Numbered from the stretch's first letter, positions 10,331 to 25,172 are shown. The stretch: DNA of 64,000 bases from Anoplopoma fimbria (GCF_027596085.1 NC_072458.1:20889851-20953850), one strand, 5' to 3'. Notes: generated by a model not told the origin, from the sequence alone. Numbers and translations are program-made.

Positions 10331-13039
10331 CAAATATGTTCTTACTTTACAAGCATTGATCTAGATCTGTTTACATATAACATTTCGTTCGTATAGAGAC
10401 ATTGCAGTTTTTTTTAATTTAAATACTAAAATCAATACTCCCAAATGTTCTTCAAGTTGAATCCCCATATTCCCTTTAGTCATGTCTAGAATACAATGGA
10501 AGAAATTGTCTTTTCCCACATGCGTCTATCCAGGAGCAAGTACACCAACACAAACAATGTTGACAAAGATTTGCAACTCATTCACAAATCCTACTTTTTT
10601 TTAAAGGGCAAGTATCTTCTGGTTACATAAGCAGAGTTTATTCCTGACCATGGTCCTCAGCCTACATAGTGCAATTGTAATATATTATTATATATTGTGA
10701 TTAAAAATGGACCATCACCTTCCCCCATGCACCCATTAAGACTTATGAAAAACACAGTTCATGTTCATTGTTATTCAGAACAGTTTTTTAAGAAGTACCT
10801 GATTAAAGCTCCACTTAGACACACACACATACACAAAGTACATAAGTGCCGTAGATTTAAATTATTTAAATATGTATGTAAGCAGAGCGTGTGTGTAGTT
10901 TGTATAAAATAGCAGAGAGCATTTACAGAAACGGTTCAACCTCTCTTTGGAAAGGTTTCTCCATTTGGTTGCTTCCTCCATCTCATTCTGAACTCCTGAC
11001 CGATCCCATGCTCCCTCATTATATTTCTTCACCTCAAAGACAGAATAAAAGCTTTTTTCCCTGTTTTAAAGTCTATATGACCTTGACTTCCAGTGCTGTC
11101 TTACGTGATGGAAGCGCTGTATGGTTTTATATATAAGTCATAGGGAGACGTACCGGATAATTGGTGTACAAAGCACACTTTGACACCTAAAACCAGGGTT
11201 CATATCCTGAACATGTGATCAAGGCAACAAAAACATATATGCAAGTGAAAGATTGTAGTTTCCATTAGATATTAATAGAAACATTCTAAGTATCTAACAA
11301 AGAACACAAGCTTTTCCTAACCTTAAAAAAAAGTGTTTCAAGTGCCTTAACATAACCATACACATGTTATTCATGCTTTAAGAGGAACATGACACACAGT
11401 AATACAAATTGATTGCTCTCATTGACTTCTCAGTCTTTGCACATGTGAATGGGTGCAGTGCCATACAAGACAGGGAAGAAATAACATAGGTAAACTCTGA
11501 ACTGAATCATCCAATATGGGCCCTACATATTTAAGATGTTTGTGTGTCACAACGTGGCCTTTTTAGGATGTTAAAAAGTACTCACGTTCCTGCTTTTGTA
11601 TGGACACATGGATTCATTCACGATAATCTGGTCATTCTACACCACACAGTCTGTACTGAACTGTAAAACTTCACAGCCCCGACGTTTTAAACACACATAT
11701 TTGTTTGTTTTTCCCTGCATTCGAATTCATGTGATAATGCATTTTCTCTGTGGGTGCCAGGCTGTATATGCAAGTCCTGGAATGAATTTAAAAGAAATTG
11801 GATTCCTACTTGTCCTTGGTAAGATATGCATGAGTAAAAAAAGAATAAAAAGAATTGATCAACAAAATAACGCTCAAGCAATGCATATAAACAGAGCATA
11901 TAACCATTTGTGCTGTATGGCAACTGAAAATTTGTCTTCTCTGAGCATTATTTGGCTCACTATTTCCTCTGCATCAGCTCCCTGCCAATTGTTTCTGGTG
12001 ACTAAAGCTTCTTAAACTAAATTACTAGAGTCTCAAACTATCCCCACTCTTTGATTCTGTATATGATAAATGATTGATTACGGTCATTAGCAAAATAGAA
12101 CACTGAGCTCTCCTCTGCGCTTAAACTAATTGTGGTCTGCAAGGCTGGAAGTTCTTAGTGATCTGATTCAGGTAATTATGCTGCACTTTCATTTTCCCAC
12201 TGAGGCCTTGCAATAGTCTTATAGCTGCATGCTGAAATGACCAGGCATTACTGCTAATCTGTCCTCCAAAGCCACAGCTCTGCTGCTCTCATTCCTCTAA
12301 TAACATTCATTTGTTATCCTCTCCTCACAGCATCAGTTGACGAGAGATTCTCTCCACGGGTATTAGGCTAGAAAGTGAGGACTGGAGGACACAAGTCATC
12401 ATTAGGCCATAACAATTGGGAGTAATCCGAATTCAAAGAGAAGGACATTGGTGCAGGGAGGGATGTAGCTCACAGGACAAATCTCTTGTAACTGCCGCAG
12501 TGTGTCTCCAAATGTTGGGATTATCTCTGAGTGTGCAAAAGCACAGTACATTACAATTTAGGCTGGGATCACAGCGAGCAGGATGTATTACGAAGATCAA
12601 AGATCATACATCTTAAAGGACAGTGGGGAGGGATAATGATGATGTACATAGTGCATATTTTCCATTCTGTATTACTTATTTGAATAATATTGTTAGTTGT
12701 CAGTTTGCAGAAATTAAAAAAAAAAAAACCCTGGTTAAGATTTGGAATCATATATATTTCAGATTTCTGCATCAGGGTCCAGTGGTGTTCTTACCCAAGT
12801 ACAACGTCTGTGTGACAACAAAAGACAGGACAAGCTATTTTCTGTAAGACTGGCACACTTGTAAAACCAATTTTTCAAAGCCATGGTCAAGTCAAAAGAT
12901 TTACTGTATCTCTCATTAAGTACCTTTTGTGGTGCATTGATATGAGAAAAGAAATGTCACAGAGACCTCAGGCTTAGCCTCATCTGAAGTTACTATTTTT
13001 GAGTTTGAATTTCCATTGCATCCTTTTTCTGTGTGCATA
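10331..13039. other. Intergenic DNA, no gene seen
   Basis: AT-rich unique DNA. The longest frame, 139 codons at 11596-12015, has no recognisable content. A weak resemblance to repeat family H ('ccagggttcatatcctg', 'tttcctaaccttaaa') occurs at about 11200-11340. The 12100-12420 part is less repetitive and could be conserved regulatory DNA. Confidence 0.4.
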
Positions 13040-13180
13040 AAGCTCCGCCAAGGTTGTGCTTTGTCATCATTTCTGTATTTCGAGTCATATGGAGAGCATC
13101 GAAAAGATGAATGGGAAAAGGGCTAGAAAACATTTGCAGACGATGTAGTTGTATTGATTTCAGTCATTACACCTTCACCT
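13040..13180 (+). pseudogene. Decayed non-LTR retrotransposon reverse transcriptase fragment
   Basis: In one plus-strand frame, residues LRQGCALS are encoded from 13043 and FADDVVVLIS from 13133, with a single in-frame TAG at 13124-13126 between them. [RK]QGC.LSP and FADDVV are the order and wording of the B and catalytic C motifs of LINE-type reverse transcriptases; the DD pair is the metal-binding motif. The spacing is far shorter than in an intact enzyme, so an internal deletion has occurred. No coherent frame continues on either side. It is a relic without activity. Confidence 0.55.
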
Positions 13181-15119
13181 TCAGCATACACTGGTTCCGT
13201 GAATAAGTGAGACCAATCAACCTATAGGTCTAATGTCATGGAACACTGTTGGGAAATGGTTTGAATGTGAAGATCTTGATGTGCCATTCAGTTGTGTTCA
13301 AACCCTGACCTAAGGTAATGAAGTCTAGGTAGTGGCCAAAATAATTAGATCACAGCTACAAGCAGATGAAATAAGCTTCTTTCATGGCACCAGAGAACAT
13401 ATTGCGAGAACCCGGAAGGACATACCTCGAATGAAGGGGTTTAGAGTTTAAAACCTAACCTGCGATTCAGTCAAAGAAATTTGTATATTTTCCGTACAAA
13501 CCCAGGAGCCAAAGGCGGCCGGTTTTTGCAACACTGGAAGTTGCTCACTGGTCAAACACAAAACTTGGGTCCGCTGCAGCTTGTGAACTGAGTAATGAAG
13601 TCATGAGTGCCAGCAGTAAGAACAATTAACTGCTCCTAAGTCCTGCTCTCCTTAGTTACTGTTGCTATATCAAGCTTGACAAAAACACACATAGAGACTT
13701 TTTCGATTCACCCAGGTTCAGCATTATGTTTAGTTTTCTGGTAAATACCAGGCTGAATTTATATTGACTTTTGAGATATAAAAAAAACTTGCCTGGCTAC
13801 ATAAGAGTTAAAAAAAGAACCCTCAAGCTACGATCATGTTACTTCATCAACATGAATGAAATGTGGTGTAATTTGGTTAAAATACAAACCCCGCCATCAA
13901 CCCCACTACAAGCTACAGACACAGACGTACGCAGCAATCTCTCTCTCATGACATCAATGCAATTACACCCCCACACCACCACCACCACCACCACCACCAC
14001 CAAATCATCTCGTACATCTGCCGTCCTACAGATGTCAGGACGCCTGCAGCACCGTGCATCCTATTCATGACAATCCTGATCATTTGTTTATGTGCAGATT
14101 TGTCAGTGACTGTAGCTCCATTATTACACATTGTCAGTAGCACCCCAGAACCATACATCATTTGCTATATTACTATGAGTTATGTATTAGTCTCGTGTTT
14201 GAGAGGGTGCGAGCGTGTGTGGCCTCACTAGTTGGATGTGTGGACTGCAGACGAAGAATGCTAATAGACATTTCCGCTGCTGCCTGTTGACAGTGGTTCA
14301 TTTTGTGGTAATTGTCGATTGTAATGTTGCTCTTTCGCCCGTGGACATGCGAGCAGATGTGCAGCACGGACATGGACATCACTGATAAACACTCAAGAGG
14401 GCTCTGGTCACATTTGACTGGCAATCATGGCAGATTGTTACGCTCTCACTCTGTTGAATTTAATTTCCGTTCAGTTTTAAGTAATTTATTCACTCTGTAA
14501 ACATGCTGTGTACATTGGAGACGACACAATATTGATGACAAATTGAGTGCATTTATGTCTAATTCTCAGCGGCGCAATATTTCAATTACATTTTTTAGAT
14601 GAGAAATAAAAATAACTGGATTAAGTGGATATCCTTGGATTTATTTTATTAAGTCATTTATTATTTATATGTTTTTAGGCTCTATGTTTGTTGCTATACA
14701 GCCATAGCAACAGTGTTTTCACTTTACCCTCTCACAGACTCGTTTGGCTTTAAATTCAATCAGTATATCATGACCACAATCTTAGAAGAAATCTGTCACC
14801 TAAGGCCACATTCTTCTTGCTAGCTTGAGCAAGTTTCCAAAAAGCAGTAATTGGTAAGTCCAGCCTCGTGAAAAGGGATTTAGAAATGGATAAAGCTCAT
14901 TCATGGCATTGTGTCCCCTCACTCGGATGCACCATGTTGGTGTGTTGGTTGAAAACATTTTGTGCAGGTCGGATCTGTTCGCTGTATTCACTGACAGGAT
15001 GTCAAGGTGAAGGCAAAGTGGCACTAAGGTGAATTATTCACAACCCTACTAATGGAATGAGGATATGAGATCCTAGATTATTAATTTTTTTTTATTACAG
15101 AACTGTTCAATGTTCAAGC
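13181..15119. other. Intergenic DNA with a short (CCA)n tract
   Basis: No gene is recognised. A (CAC)n trinucleotide repeat of about 10 units lies at 13974-14002 and creates poly-Thr and poly-Trp shadow frames. Confidence 0.5.
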
Positions 15120-15370
15120 CAAGCAGCAAACCTGTAGTTGCTAAAAAATGAAGGCAACACAGAAGTGACAACAACTGCAAATCCTCAAATGGCCACTTGA
15201 GGCTGGCTCCAAAAGTGAGTCAATCTCCATTGACCTCTATGTTAAAGTGCCCAAGGTTAGAGCAGAATGTTTACATTCACATATATTCTTATATAATTAC
15301 ATACAACGTATATATTTCATACAGTCTATGGTTCAAGCCAAACCAGTGCTGTAATCACAAGCTTTGGACA
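15120..15370. mobile_element. Interspersed teleost repeat R, partial
   Basis: The phrase 'ggccacttgaggctggctcc' at about 15191 followed by 'ttgacctctatgttaaagtg' is a very common dispersed teleost repeat in my recognition. No second copy of this segment was found in the window. Confidence 0.5.
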
Positions 15371-16689
15371 ATAAGGTTCAGGTTACAATTCGCAAAGACG
15401 TCTCTCAGTGATATATTGGCTCACTGGTTGAGTCCAGTTATTTGGATATTGATTCATTGATGACCTTTACATTTAAACTTACATAAATACTTTGGACCAT
15501 CCCAAGAAGAAGAGTACCAATCGACTAATTCAGAATTGTAGGCAAATTGTCTTGACACTGTGAAACGTCATAGTAGGAAAAGCACAGGCGTTACTAATAA
15601 CACCAACAATGGTCACTTTTCAGATCAAGTGTCGGTAAGCCATGGTAGTGTTAATGGATTCAGACATGTTTTGTATTGTTTACAGATGCGCTCTACTGAA
15701 CACACTGAAATGTCTCCTGTTAAAAGAACATATCGATGCGGAGAACCTCTATGATGTTAGAACCTCTATGATGTTAGGAACCTTTTCTTGCTGTTTTATT
15801 GTTTTCTTGCTGCTTTCACTACAACGACAAAGCGTACCTCTCTGCTGTCTCTCTGGACCGTTTAGGATCACCCTCTGTGTGCTGTGAAGTACATGATGTC
15901 AGGAGGATTTGTCATATGACCCGCCAAGTCTATTACTTCTTTTGTGTTGTGCAGCAATCTGCAGTCGAAAGCTTAAAAAAACGTCCCTTCTTACATCTCC
16001 AGCGAAAGGCCTCTGGCAGACCACGCTGACGCAGATTCCATCTCCTGTTCTGATTTATCACTTATCTCCTGCTGCTACGAGACCCGATATGGCACTTGTT
16101 TATTGGTTTTTTTTAAAGAGAGATGAAATGATTTGACAGTGCCTTCAGTGCTTTCAGAATATCAGCTTTAAAAGACCTCGATTTTGTTCATCTTGTCTTT
16201 TCTCTGCAACTCTTTTGGGCTCAATTTTTCTGGTCGACATGTCAGGTACTGCGGGGACGTTCCAATGACATGGCTTCAATGTTTACAAGGCTTCTCCTCA
16301 TTACTGGACTCACTATTTGCAATCTTTACTTCAGGAAAGCATTAGTAAAAACAATTTTGGACATACAAGCAGTCATGCTTGTGATACCACGTATGACTGG
16401 CTAACGTAAAAACACCATTTTTCTTTAGTAGCTTCTGCAAAAGTTTCAGAAATGAAGTTCAACATCAAGTCTGGGAGCTGAAAACTGTGTTTGACCTTGC
16501 AAAATTGTTGCCAGTTGCATCATCATCATCTTGCGCAATCCCCTTTCAGCTCTACGCTCAAAACAAAATGATGTAACACAGATTACCTCCTATGGACGGA
16601 GGATTTTTAAAAAAGATACCAGACAGAAGTAACGTGCCTCTCTGCCCTTTAATCATCACATATAATATGAAATCTGACCTTTGCACTTA
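15371..16689. other. Intergenic DNA, no gene seen
   Basis: Several overlapping short frames at 15560-16136 have no recognisable products. A small direct duplication, 'gaacctctatgatgtta', occurs twice at about 15741-15777. Confidence 0.45.
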
Positions 16690-16828
16690 ACCCATCATAA
16701 GCATTAAGGAGGAGTGGGCCGCCGTAAAGCTTTTGGAGACCAACTTATGGTTCTGTGTCTGTGATCGAACTGCTAACCTTGTGGTTAAACGACGACCCGC
16801 TCTATCCACTTAGCCAATCACTCAATAC
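16690..16828 (-). mobile_element. tRNA-derived SINE head fragment
   Basis: On the minus strand the sequence reads GATTGGCTAAGTGGATAGAGC, a degenerate A box at about 16803-16822, followed by a B-box-like GCAGTTCGATCAC at 16761-16773. This is the tRNA-related 5' part of a SINE. The body and tail found in the copies at 17.3 and 38.7 kb are largely missing. Confidence 0.6.
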
Positions 16829-17089
16829 ACTATTATGAGCGGTGAGCTTTTGATTTGTCATCATTTTTGCATTATCAATCACAGATGAAGTCTTGCAGAA
16901 CTTGGTAATTTCACATCTATGGAAGACAAAGCATTGCATTGTGGGATTGTTATTACCAGCCGCAACAGCAATGCTGGTATTGTATTGACCCTGTGAGTGT
17001 CTATGTGTATCATTTTGGCAGAATTGGTTCCAGCAAAAGGTGTTTTTTTATAGGTTTACATGCATCCGGTCTTTTTAAACTTCTGTCCT

Positions 17090-17560
17090 CACAGGAAATA
17101 ACTTTGTTAGGCACAAAAGGTTTAGGAAAAGATTGTGGTTTGGGGTTAAAACAACAACGGAAGTGGACTTGTACTTGTATTCCGCCTTTCAAGTCTTTTG
17201 ACCAATCAAAGCGCTAAAACACTACATGTAATCCACCCATTCTCACCCATTCATACATTGATGGCAGAGGCTACCATGAAAGGTGCCACCTGCCCAGCAG
17301 GACTATCGAAGCATTCACACAAGACATGGTGTTCACACATCGACATGGACAAGAAGAGCCGGGGATCAAACTGCCGATCTTCTGAACGAGGGACAACCCG
17401 CTCCATCTTCTGAGTCACAGTTGCTCCCATAAATCACAGTGACTTCTCATTTGATACTGGACACAAAGAGCGGTCTCCTGGGTCAGTGACTGTTTTTTGT
17501 TTGACCCATCCACTTCCTCTTTGACCGTCCCGGTTTTGCGGTCTTTATACTTCTGCTTCA
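17090..17560. mobile_element. Repeat family H copy, interrupted by a SINE
   Basis: The left part has 'ggtttaggaaaagattg' and 'ggggttaaaacaacaacgg'; the right part has 'cggtctcctgggtcagtgac' and 'tttgtttgacccatccac'. The same two blocks occur together at 56715-56930, where 'ccggtctcctgggtgacag' follows the first block without a SINE between. The interval 17222-17430 is the insertion. Confidence 0.55.
17222..17430 (-). mobile_element. tRNA-derived SINE, minus strand
   Basis: On the minus strand a B box (GGCAGTTTGATCCC, plus positions 17361-17374) follows a degenerate A-box region. The body, 'cattgatggcagaggctacc' and 'aggtgccacctgc' on the plus strand, matches 38729-38762 of the full-length SINE. 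The common 3' tail seen at 38650-38700 is absent, so this copy is 3'-truncated or ends in the 'cacccattcatac' segment. Confidence 0.65.
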
Positions 17561-17684
17561 TGATTACGTGGATCAAATACAAATTGATGTTGTGGGATAT
17601 CTACGAATTACAGCGCATACATTTTTGTAGAAATAGCTAGAAATGCTATAACTACGAGTAAAGACCTACCGAGCTTTAAAGGAG

Positions 17685-17765
17685 CAGTTTTGTTCCTAAA
17701 TTTCATTGTGTTCCGTCTGGACCACCAGGTGATGTGGTGGTTCACTTTTACACCGTGATCCATAA
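17685..17765. mobile_element. Dispersed repeat P, copy 1
   Basis: The phrase 'gtggttcacttttacaccgtgatc' preceded by 'ccgtctggacc' occurs in reverse complement at 48132-48190 ('gatcacagtgtaaaagtgaacc'). Two inverted copies of a short dispersed repeat are the simplest reading. Confidence 0.5.
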
Positions 17766-18826
<1,061 letters not shown>

Positions 18827-18919
18827 CAGGTGCTACTTAATAAATTGTGTTCAGCCAGTGGCCTGCTGTGCCCCATGGGTCAGTGTGTGGAGCAAAGAGA
18901 CATTAATCATTCTGAGGGA

Positions 18920-18969
18920 GTGTGTGTGTGTGTGTAAGCAAACACTGGCTGAGCATCAGCACCCTGCGT

Positions 18970-19055
<86 letters not shown>
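18920..19055. repeat. (TG)n microsatellites, short and long
   Basis: A short (GT)8 lies at 18920-18935 and a pure (TG)n of 81 bp at 18975-19055. They have the opposite strand sense to the AC array 150 bp upstream. Confidence 0.97.
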
Positions 19056-19057
<2 letters not shown>

Positions 19058-19814
19058 AAACAGTACAGTTTTTTCTGTATGTATTTGTACAAATACACGT
19101 GTGGTTTACTGTGTGTATATGTCACACTACTTCTATTCAAACTGATGCCTCCTGGTTTTAATGTGTGTGTGTGTGCTTCACTGTGTGTCCTCTGAGGTAA
19201 ATGTCAATCTTCATCCACCTTTACATCCACCCTTTGTCTCTTCACCACAGCTTTATTACTTTTTCCTCTCCTCCTTGTCTCCATTTCCCTCTTTTGTTTG
19301 ACGCTTTGTGCTCCCACTACCGCTCGTACTATTCATTTCACTCGCTCATCTCCTCTCCGCACTTGAAAATCCGTTTTCTTTTTTCCTTTTTTTTTTAGCC
19401 CCCTCCTTCAATCTCACTCCCTCACATGCATTATCTATTAGCTGTGGCTTGTCAGGGGTCCGTCCCTTTTGTAATGGGAGACAGGCACGGCAGATTGCGT
19501 AGCGTCACATTAATTTGCTGTGGCTAACTGGTCGAACACCGGAGCAGAAATCAATGTGCCACCTCTGACCTTTATCTCCCCAGCGTCACCAACCGCTGAC
19601 ACGAGGCCACCAGTTGCCCTTTCCAGCATCCACGGTCTCCTTTGTCTGCCGGCCAATCCTCACATCACCAGAATACAGTTCGTCTTTTAGACTTTTTCCT
19701 CCTGCAGAAAGTTCAGCTTTCTACCCAACAGACCAGCTCTACTCTCACTTGTATCAGGATCTCTTTTTTTATCCGCGTTAGAGGCATGTCTATTTGTCCG
19801 TCCACCACTTTGGT
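19056..19814. other. Unique DNA, no gene; possible conserved block
   Basis: After CT-rich sequence (19200-19420), the 19420-19680 block is GC-balanced and non-repetitive, unlike its neighbours. No frame or splice evidence makes it coding. Confidence 0.3.
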
Positions 19815-20145
19815 CTAGCCTTAAATAACACTTTGATTGTCGATTAATCGTTTTTTTTGTTAGGATAAAGTTGTTTGGCCAATAAAACGTCAGAAAATTG
19901 TAAAAAAAATCTTGTTCAGTGATTCTTCAAAGACCAAGATGACGTCCTGAAATGTCTTTTTTTTTTGTCCACAACTCAAAGACATTCAGTTTACTGTCAT
20001 AGAGGAGTAAAGAAAACAGGAAATATTAAAATCAGAGAATTATGACTTTTTTCCTTAAAAAAAACTAATACAAACCTATTAATTGTTTCTTAAATTAAAG
20101 GTTGCAATTCATTTAATTGTTGAAAATGAGTCAATTTAGCGTTGC
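19815..20145. mobile_element. Interspersed repeat Q, copy 1
   Basis: Begins with 'gattgtcgattaatcg', contains 'cattcagtttactgtcatagagg' and ends with 'gttgcagctct'. This is a familiar teleost repeat. The core recurs in the same orientation at 21895-21960 ('cattcaatttaccatcatagagg'). Confidence 0.6.
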
Positions 20146-21734
20146 AGCTCTCACATGGAATGGATTGTTTTACAGTGAGAAGGTGTGTTTTTCTGCTTCA
20201 CTGTAGACTTTCTCTGATCAGTAATTCTTCCCACCTCCACTGATGTTTTTTTCATGATGCAAAATTGCCAGTCGCATCATCTCACACCTTCAAAAAATAA
20301 GGGATAATTTAGTTTCCTTGCCTGCCGTATGATCAAGGGGAAGCAAACAGCGTTGATGTCCAATGTTCTTGTCATCCCGTCCCTCGGTGAAATCAAAGTG
20401 GTTGGAATACTTTCTCAGTGAAAGACTAATTATGCCTGAAAACAAATCAGGCGACAGAGGCTGCATTCTGACACTGAAAGAGTATCACAATGTCAGTCTA
20501 CCAAAATGACTGAAAATGAAACTTATTATGCTCTGGAATAAGAATAGTAATATGAATACCGTACCTCAATGCCATCAACATTCCCAGTCTGGATGTGTTG
20601 CTCTACGCACATGCATTCATGTCTGTATGTGTTGTGTATTCAAGCTTTGTGTAAAGTATGCATGTCTTGTCCTTCAGCGGAGCTCAAAAGAAATGTTTTT
20701 GATGGACTCGTCATCAAACACCTAGACTCCCTTCTTATCAATAACTGCTTTTAATCAGAGAGAATCGCATGAGAGGTCGGGAAGTATTTCAACTTCTGTT
20801 GTGGGTTTCATTACTTACTTATCAAACCGGACGAGGCGTTGGAGTTTGTGTTTATTCTATCTCCCCATGTGGAAGGAGCCGGGATGAAGGCAGATGCCAA
20901 GTTAGGAGTTGAGCTTACTTACTAGTTCTATTCCGTTTGAAGTGAATTAAAGAATGTCTCTTCATCATTTTTTTTTTCTTCTTGTAATGAAATATTTAAT
21001 TCCACCAAGACGGCGAAGAGATTAATTAAAATGGTGACTTGCAAGTGAAATGTTCTTTTCTTCTTCCCTTTTACATTTCATTGTCTGTGATTAGGAATGT
21101 TCTCTTGTACTTGGGGGAACACAGGGAATATTTTTAGCTAACTAGAAAAACTTCTGTCGGAGAGACGCTGAGCTGATTTTAGAAATGCTGACTTATTGAT
21201 GTGTTTTCTTCACATCAATTATTGATGGGCATTGCAATGCATCGTACGCTGGTTTATATTTTTCAGCAGGTCTGAGGCTAACTTGCTACATGAGGGCTGT
21301 AAACTTTCACAATCCCAATCAGGACCACGTACAGCTCCCGCATACGCCTTAAACACACTGTGCGCTCTAATACCAACACTAACAAACTATTTGGTCGAAA
21401 GAAAAAGTTGAATTTGGAATTCTGTGTGTCTGTGAGCGCTACATAAAAGTATGAGCACATTCCAAATAATAATAAGCATGTGAGCATTTCTCTAACAGAT
21501 GGTTTCAGTTGACTCAGAATAGAGAAAAAGAGAAAAAGCACCACTGATGAAGCTGCCAATTCAGTGGAAGTTTAAATTGGCCTTTGTCCCAGAGTAACAA
21601 CTCAGTGACTCTCCTCCTGAATACTTATGTAAGTCCATCCATTGTGGAGTATAAAGCCACATTAAAGTTTGTATGAGAAAACACTTATATAACGTATTCA
21701 AAAGTATTCATTATTCATGTCTATCCCCTAAGGT
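20146..21734. other. Intergenic DNA, no gene seen
   Basis: AT-rich unique sequence. The 93-codon minus-strand frame at 21278-21559 has no recognisable product. Confidence 0.45.
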
Positions 21735-21975
21735 TTAAACCAATTATAGATTAATCTTTAGATTATTTCCTTGATTCATTGAATAATCATTTTGTTCTAT
21801 AAAAGGCCATTAAATAGTACAAACAAAAATTCACAAGGGAGTGTTTTTAAATCGCTTGTTTTTTTTTCTCCACCTCAAGTCCAAAATCCACAGGCATTCA
21901 ATTTACCATCATAGAGGATTAAGAAAACCAGGGAGATAATCAATTATCAGATTTATTTTCTGTCCTTCAACTGAA
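21735..21975. mobile_element. Interspersed repeat Q, copy 2 (diverged)
   Basis: Aligns by eye with 19815-20145, sharing the 'caagtccaaaatccacaggcattc' region and the 'taccatcatagaggattaag' region, but is more diverged. Both copies have the same orientation, about 1.9 kb apart. Confidence 0.5.
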
Positions 21976-24002
21976 CAACCACTCAACTTACATTTTCTGC
22001 TCTACTTATATTGCTGAAATCTTTTATTTAGAGTTTGTCTTCTGCTCTCTTTCTGTTGTTCCACTCGTCTGTTTACTGACGCAACGTTTGAGAAATCTAA
22101 TATGTCCGTCATCCAGCAGCCAGAGGGGTTTGTAGTAGTCGGTTAGACTGAAAACAATGATGAGAGCGTGTTGCTTCAGGTGAAATAAATACATTCAAAT
22201 ATGACCCAGGAAGTCCATTTTGAGTTATGAATCAATTAGTTTTGGAGGCTTATCAGACGGCAAAAACCCAGCAGAGCAGTTTATAAAACTATGAGACAGA
22301 TTTTTAACGTCTCTGACGGTGAATGATTTTAAATTTTGATGTCACATTCTCTCAGTAAACAGTCTCACACGTTACACAAATGTAGTCCACAAGGGATGTG
22401 CACTTGCTTATATCTGATACTGCAGATGGCATTGCATTGCCAGGTATAACTTCTTTGCATGTGTCAGCCTCCTCACTGTGTCAACAGAGTAGCGCCATTC
22501 AAATAAATGAGGGAGCTTTTTTTTTTTCTGCAAAGCTAATGGTCTGAACGCAGCCTTACTCATCATTTACCCTCCATTGAAATTAATGACTTCCCCTCTC
22601 CATCAATCCAACAATCCGTAGAAGAAAGTGAGTTATTCATCATGTAGAATGGAATTTGCAATTAAGTTGCACATTAAAGCAGAAGTTTCACCTTCATAAC
22701 GCCAGAATAAGACTTTAACTTATCCTCAAAACTGTTTTTACTCCTTTTTTTCCACGTTTGATGTGACCATATCTCTCGCTACCGTCCAAATACAATCCGT
22801 TTGCTACACCCTCCCACTTTGTTGACGGAGTGAATGCAATTTGTAGTCCACACGCTGAATAAAGTACCATTCTTTAAAAGGTGTAGGTGTAAATACAGCA
22901 GTCATTTGGGAAGAACATCCCTCTCGGTCAAGGAAATATATAAATATCAGAATCAGAAATACTTTGTTCCTGAATGAAATATTGTTTTGTTCATCTGAAA
23001 AATAAATAAAAAAAGGAAATACGCTTCTCAAATATGGGTAGGCGTTGCACCTGGTTTATAAAGGCAGCTGGTAAAGTCAGTTTTGATGTAGACTCACTGT
23101 TGGAGGGTTTCTAACCCACTTCCAATCCTCGCTAATTGGTTTGGGATGAAACTTAATATGGAGAACTCTCCAGGAGAATGCTCAAACAGAGTGGAAGTGG
23201 GTAGGGGCCGGATTGGAATTTGGCCAACTTCCAGCATTGTTGTTTGCATTGTTTGTGCACTAGCTGTTACTTTTGTTCCGACGGACTCCTCACAAATTTC
23301 TACCTGGATATTGAACTTCATAGAGCACCTTCAGGTTCCGTTCAGTTTGGAGTCAATGTGGAGTTCATACCAGCAGACTTTAGAGGACGCAAGACAGGAA
23401 CTCTGGTCGTAATTTCTTGAGAAATGTTTTCTTTTCACACAGTATGTTCAGGAGAAATTCTCAGTCTTGAGTCCAGGTTTGTCCGCTTTTCTCTATTACA
23501 TTTTGGTAGGGAACACGCAAATAGACTACTTGTTCACCAGTGACTAAAAGAGGAAAAATAACCAATGAAATTACACATTAAATGTTGCACTTCCTGTGAT
23601 TGGTTCAAATGGTTTTCACACCAGAAATGAACTTGTCCGCGGTCCACTTTGGGGCTCTGCTGCTTACTGGTCCAGTTCAGAGTTTGACAGGAACAAACCT
23701 CTCCAAGGAGGTTAACACTCTAGGGTTCGGTTCAACTCAATCATGATCATATTGCAGAGAAAATATTCCCTTTAATGGCCTATTTCCTCAAAAGAAAAGC
23801 AAAAAGAGTCACATTTTGATCCTGCAGTTTACATCAACTCCATAGTGGATATTTTTGAATACATCATCAAGTATAATCGTACCTTTCAGTTACAGAATTT
23901 CCATATCGTTGAACTTATAGATTTGGCGGCTGTATGAAACCACAATGCTGCACAAAAACTTGGCTTTCTTTCCACATCGTCTAGCATCCCCAGTCCACAC
24001 AA
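21976..24002. other. Intergenic DNA with weak LINE/SINE tail similarity
   Basis: At 22949-22985 the phrase 'atcagaatcagaaatacttt' with 'gttcctgaatgaaat' resembles the common teleost 'agaatcagaaatactttattgatcc' retroposon tail, here on the plus strand in diverged form. The rest is unique. Frames at 23094-23420 have no recognisable product. Confidence 0.4.
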
Positions 24003-24003
24003 A

Positions 24004-24046
<43 letters not shown>

Positions 24047-24056
24047 ACAAACACAC
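24003..24056. repeat. (AC)n microsatellite, imperfect
   Basis: Pure AC from 24007 to 24041, then interrupted AC to about 24056. Confidence 0.95.
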
Positions 24057-24282
24057 GTCCCTTGTGCGCTCATGCATCAGAATGAGAAACGGCAAGGTGT
24101 CCTAATCTTAACGGGAGGGAGTGGGAGCATTTGTAATTTCTTATCCGCCACTAATTACAGCGGTAACAAGACCCAGGAGAAGTGACGGCTGCTGGTTTAG
24201 ACGTCTGCCGGCTTGACAGCAGGGTTAATTAACAGCCTTCCACCAAGATTAAGATGGGACCAAAACTAAATAGATCAAGATA

Positions 24283-24291
24283 CGCACACAT

Positions 24292-24345
<54 letters not shown>
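24283..24345. repeat. (CA)n microsatellite, imperfect start
   Basis: Two 'acgcacacat'-type units lead into pure CA at 24295-24345. Confidence 0.95.
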
Positions 24346-24970
<625 letters not shown>

Positions 24971-25112
24971 ATTCTCACTGCCAGGTTAATGTGGCACCAC
25001 GTTCATTGGGCTGTAGCGTGTGTTGCCTCCCTTACCAGCTGTCCAAATGTAACTCCTTCAGAAGAGCCCATTTGGACAGAGAGCACGTATGAATAAAATA
25101 AAGCACTTTCTC

Positions 25113-25137
25113 CCTCTCTCTCTCTCTCTCTCTCTCT
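25113..25137. repeat. (CT)n microsatellite
   Basis: Short pyrimidine dinucleotide run of about 12 units. Together with the CT-rich stretch at 25150-25168 it forms a long polypyrimidine tract just before an AG at 25171-25172. Confidence 0.9.
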
Positions 25138-25172
25138 ATGCTAAATCCTCCCCCTCTCTCTCCCTCTTGCAG

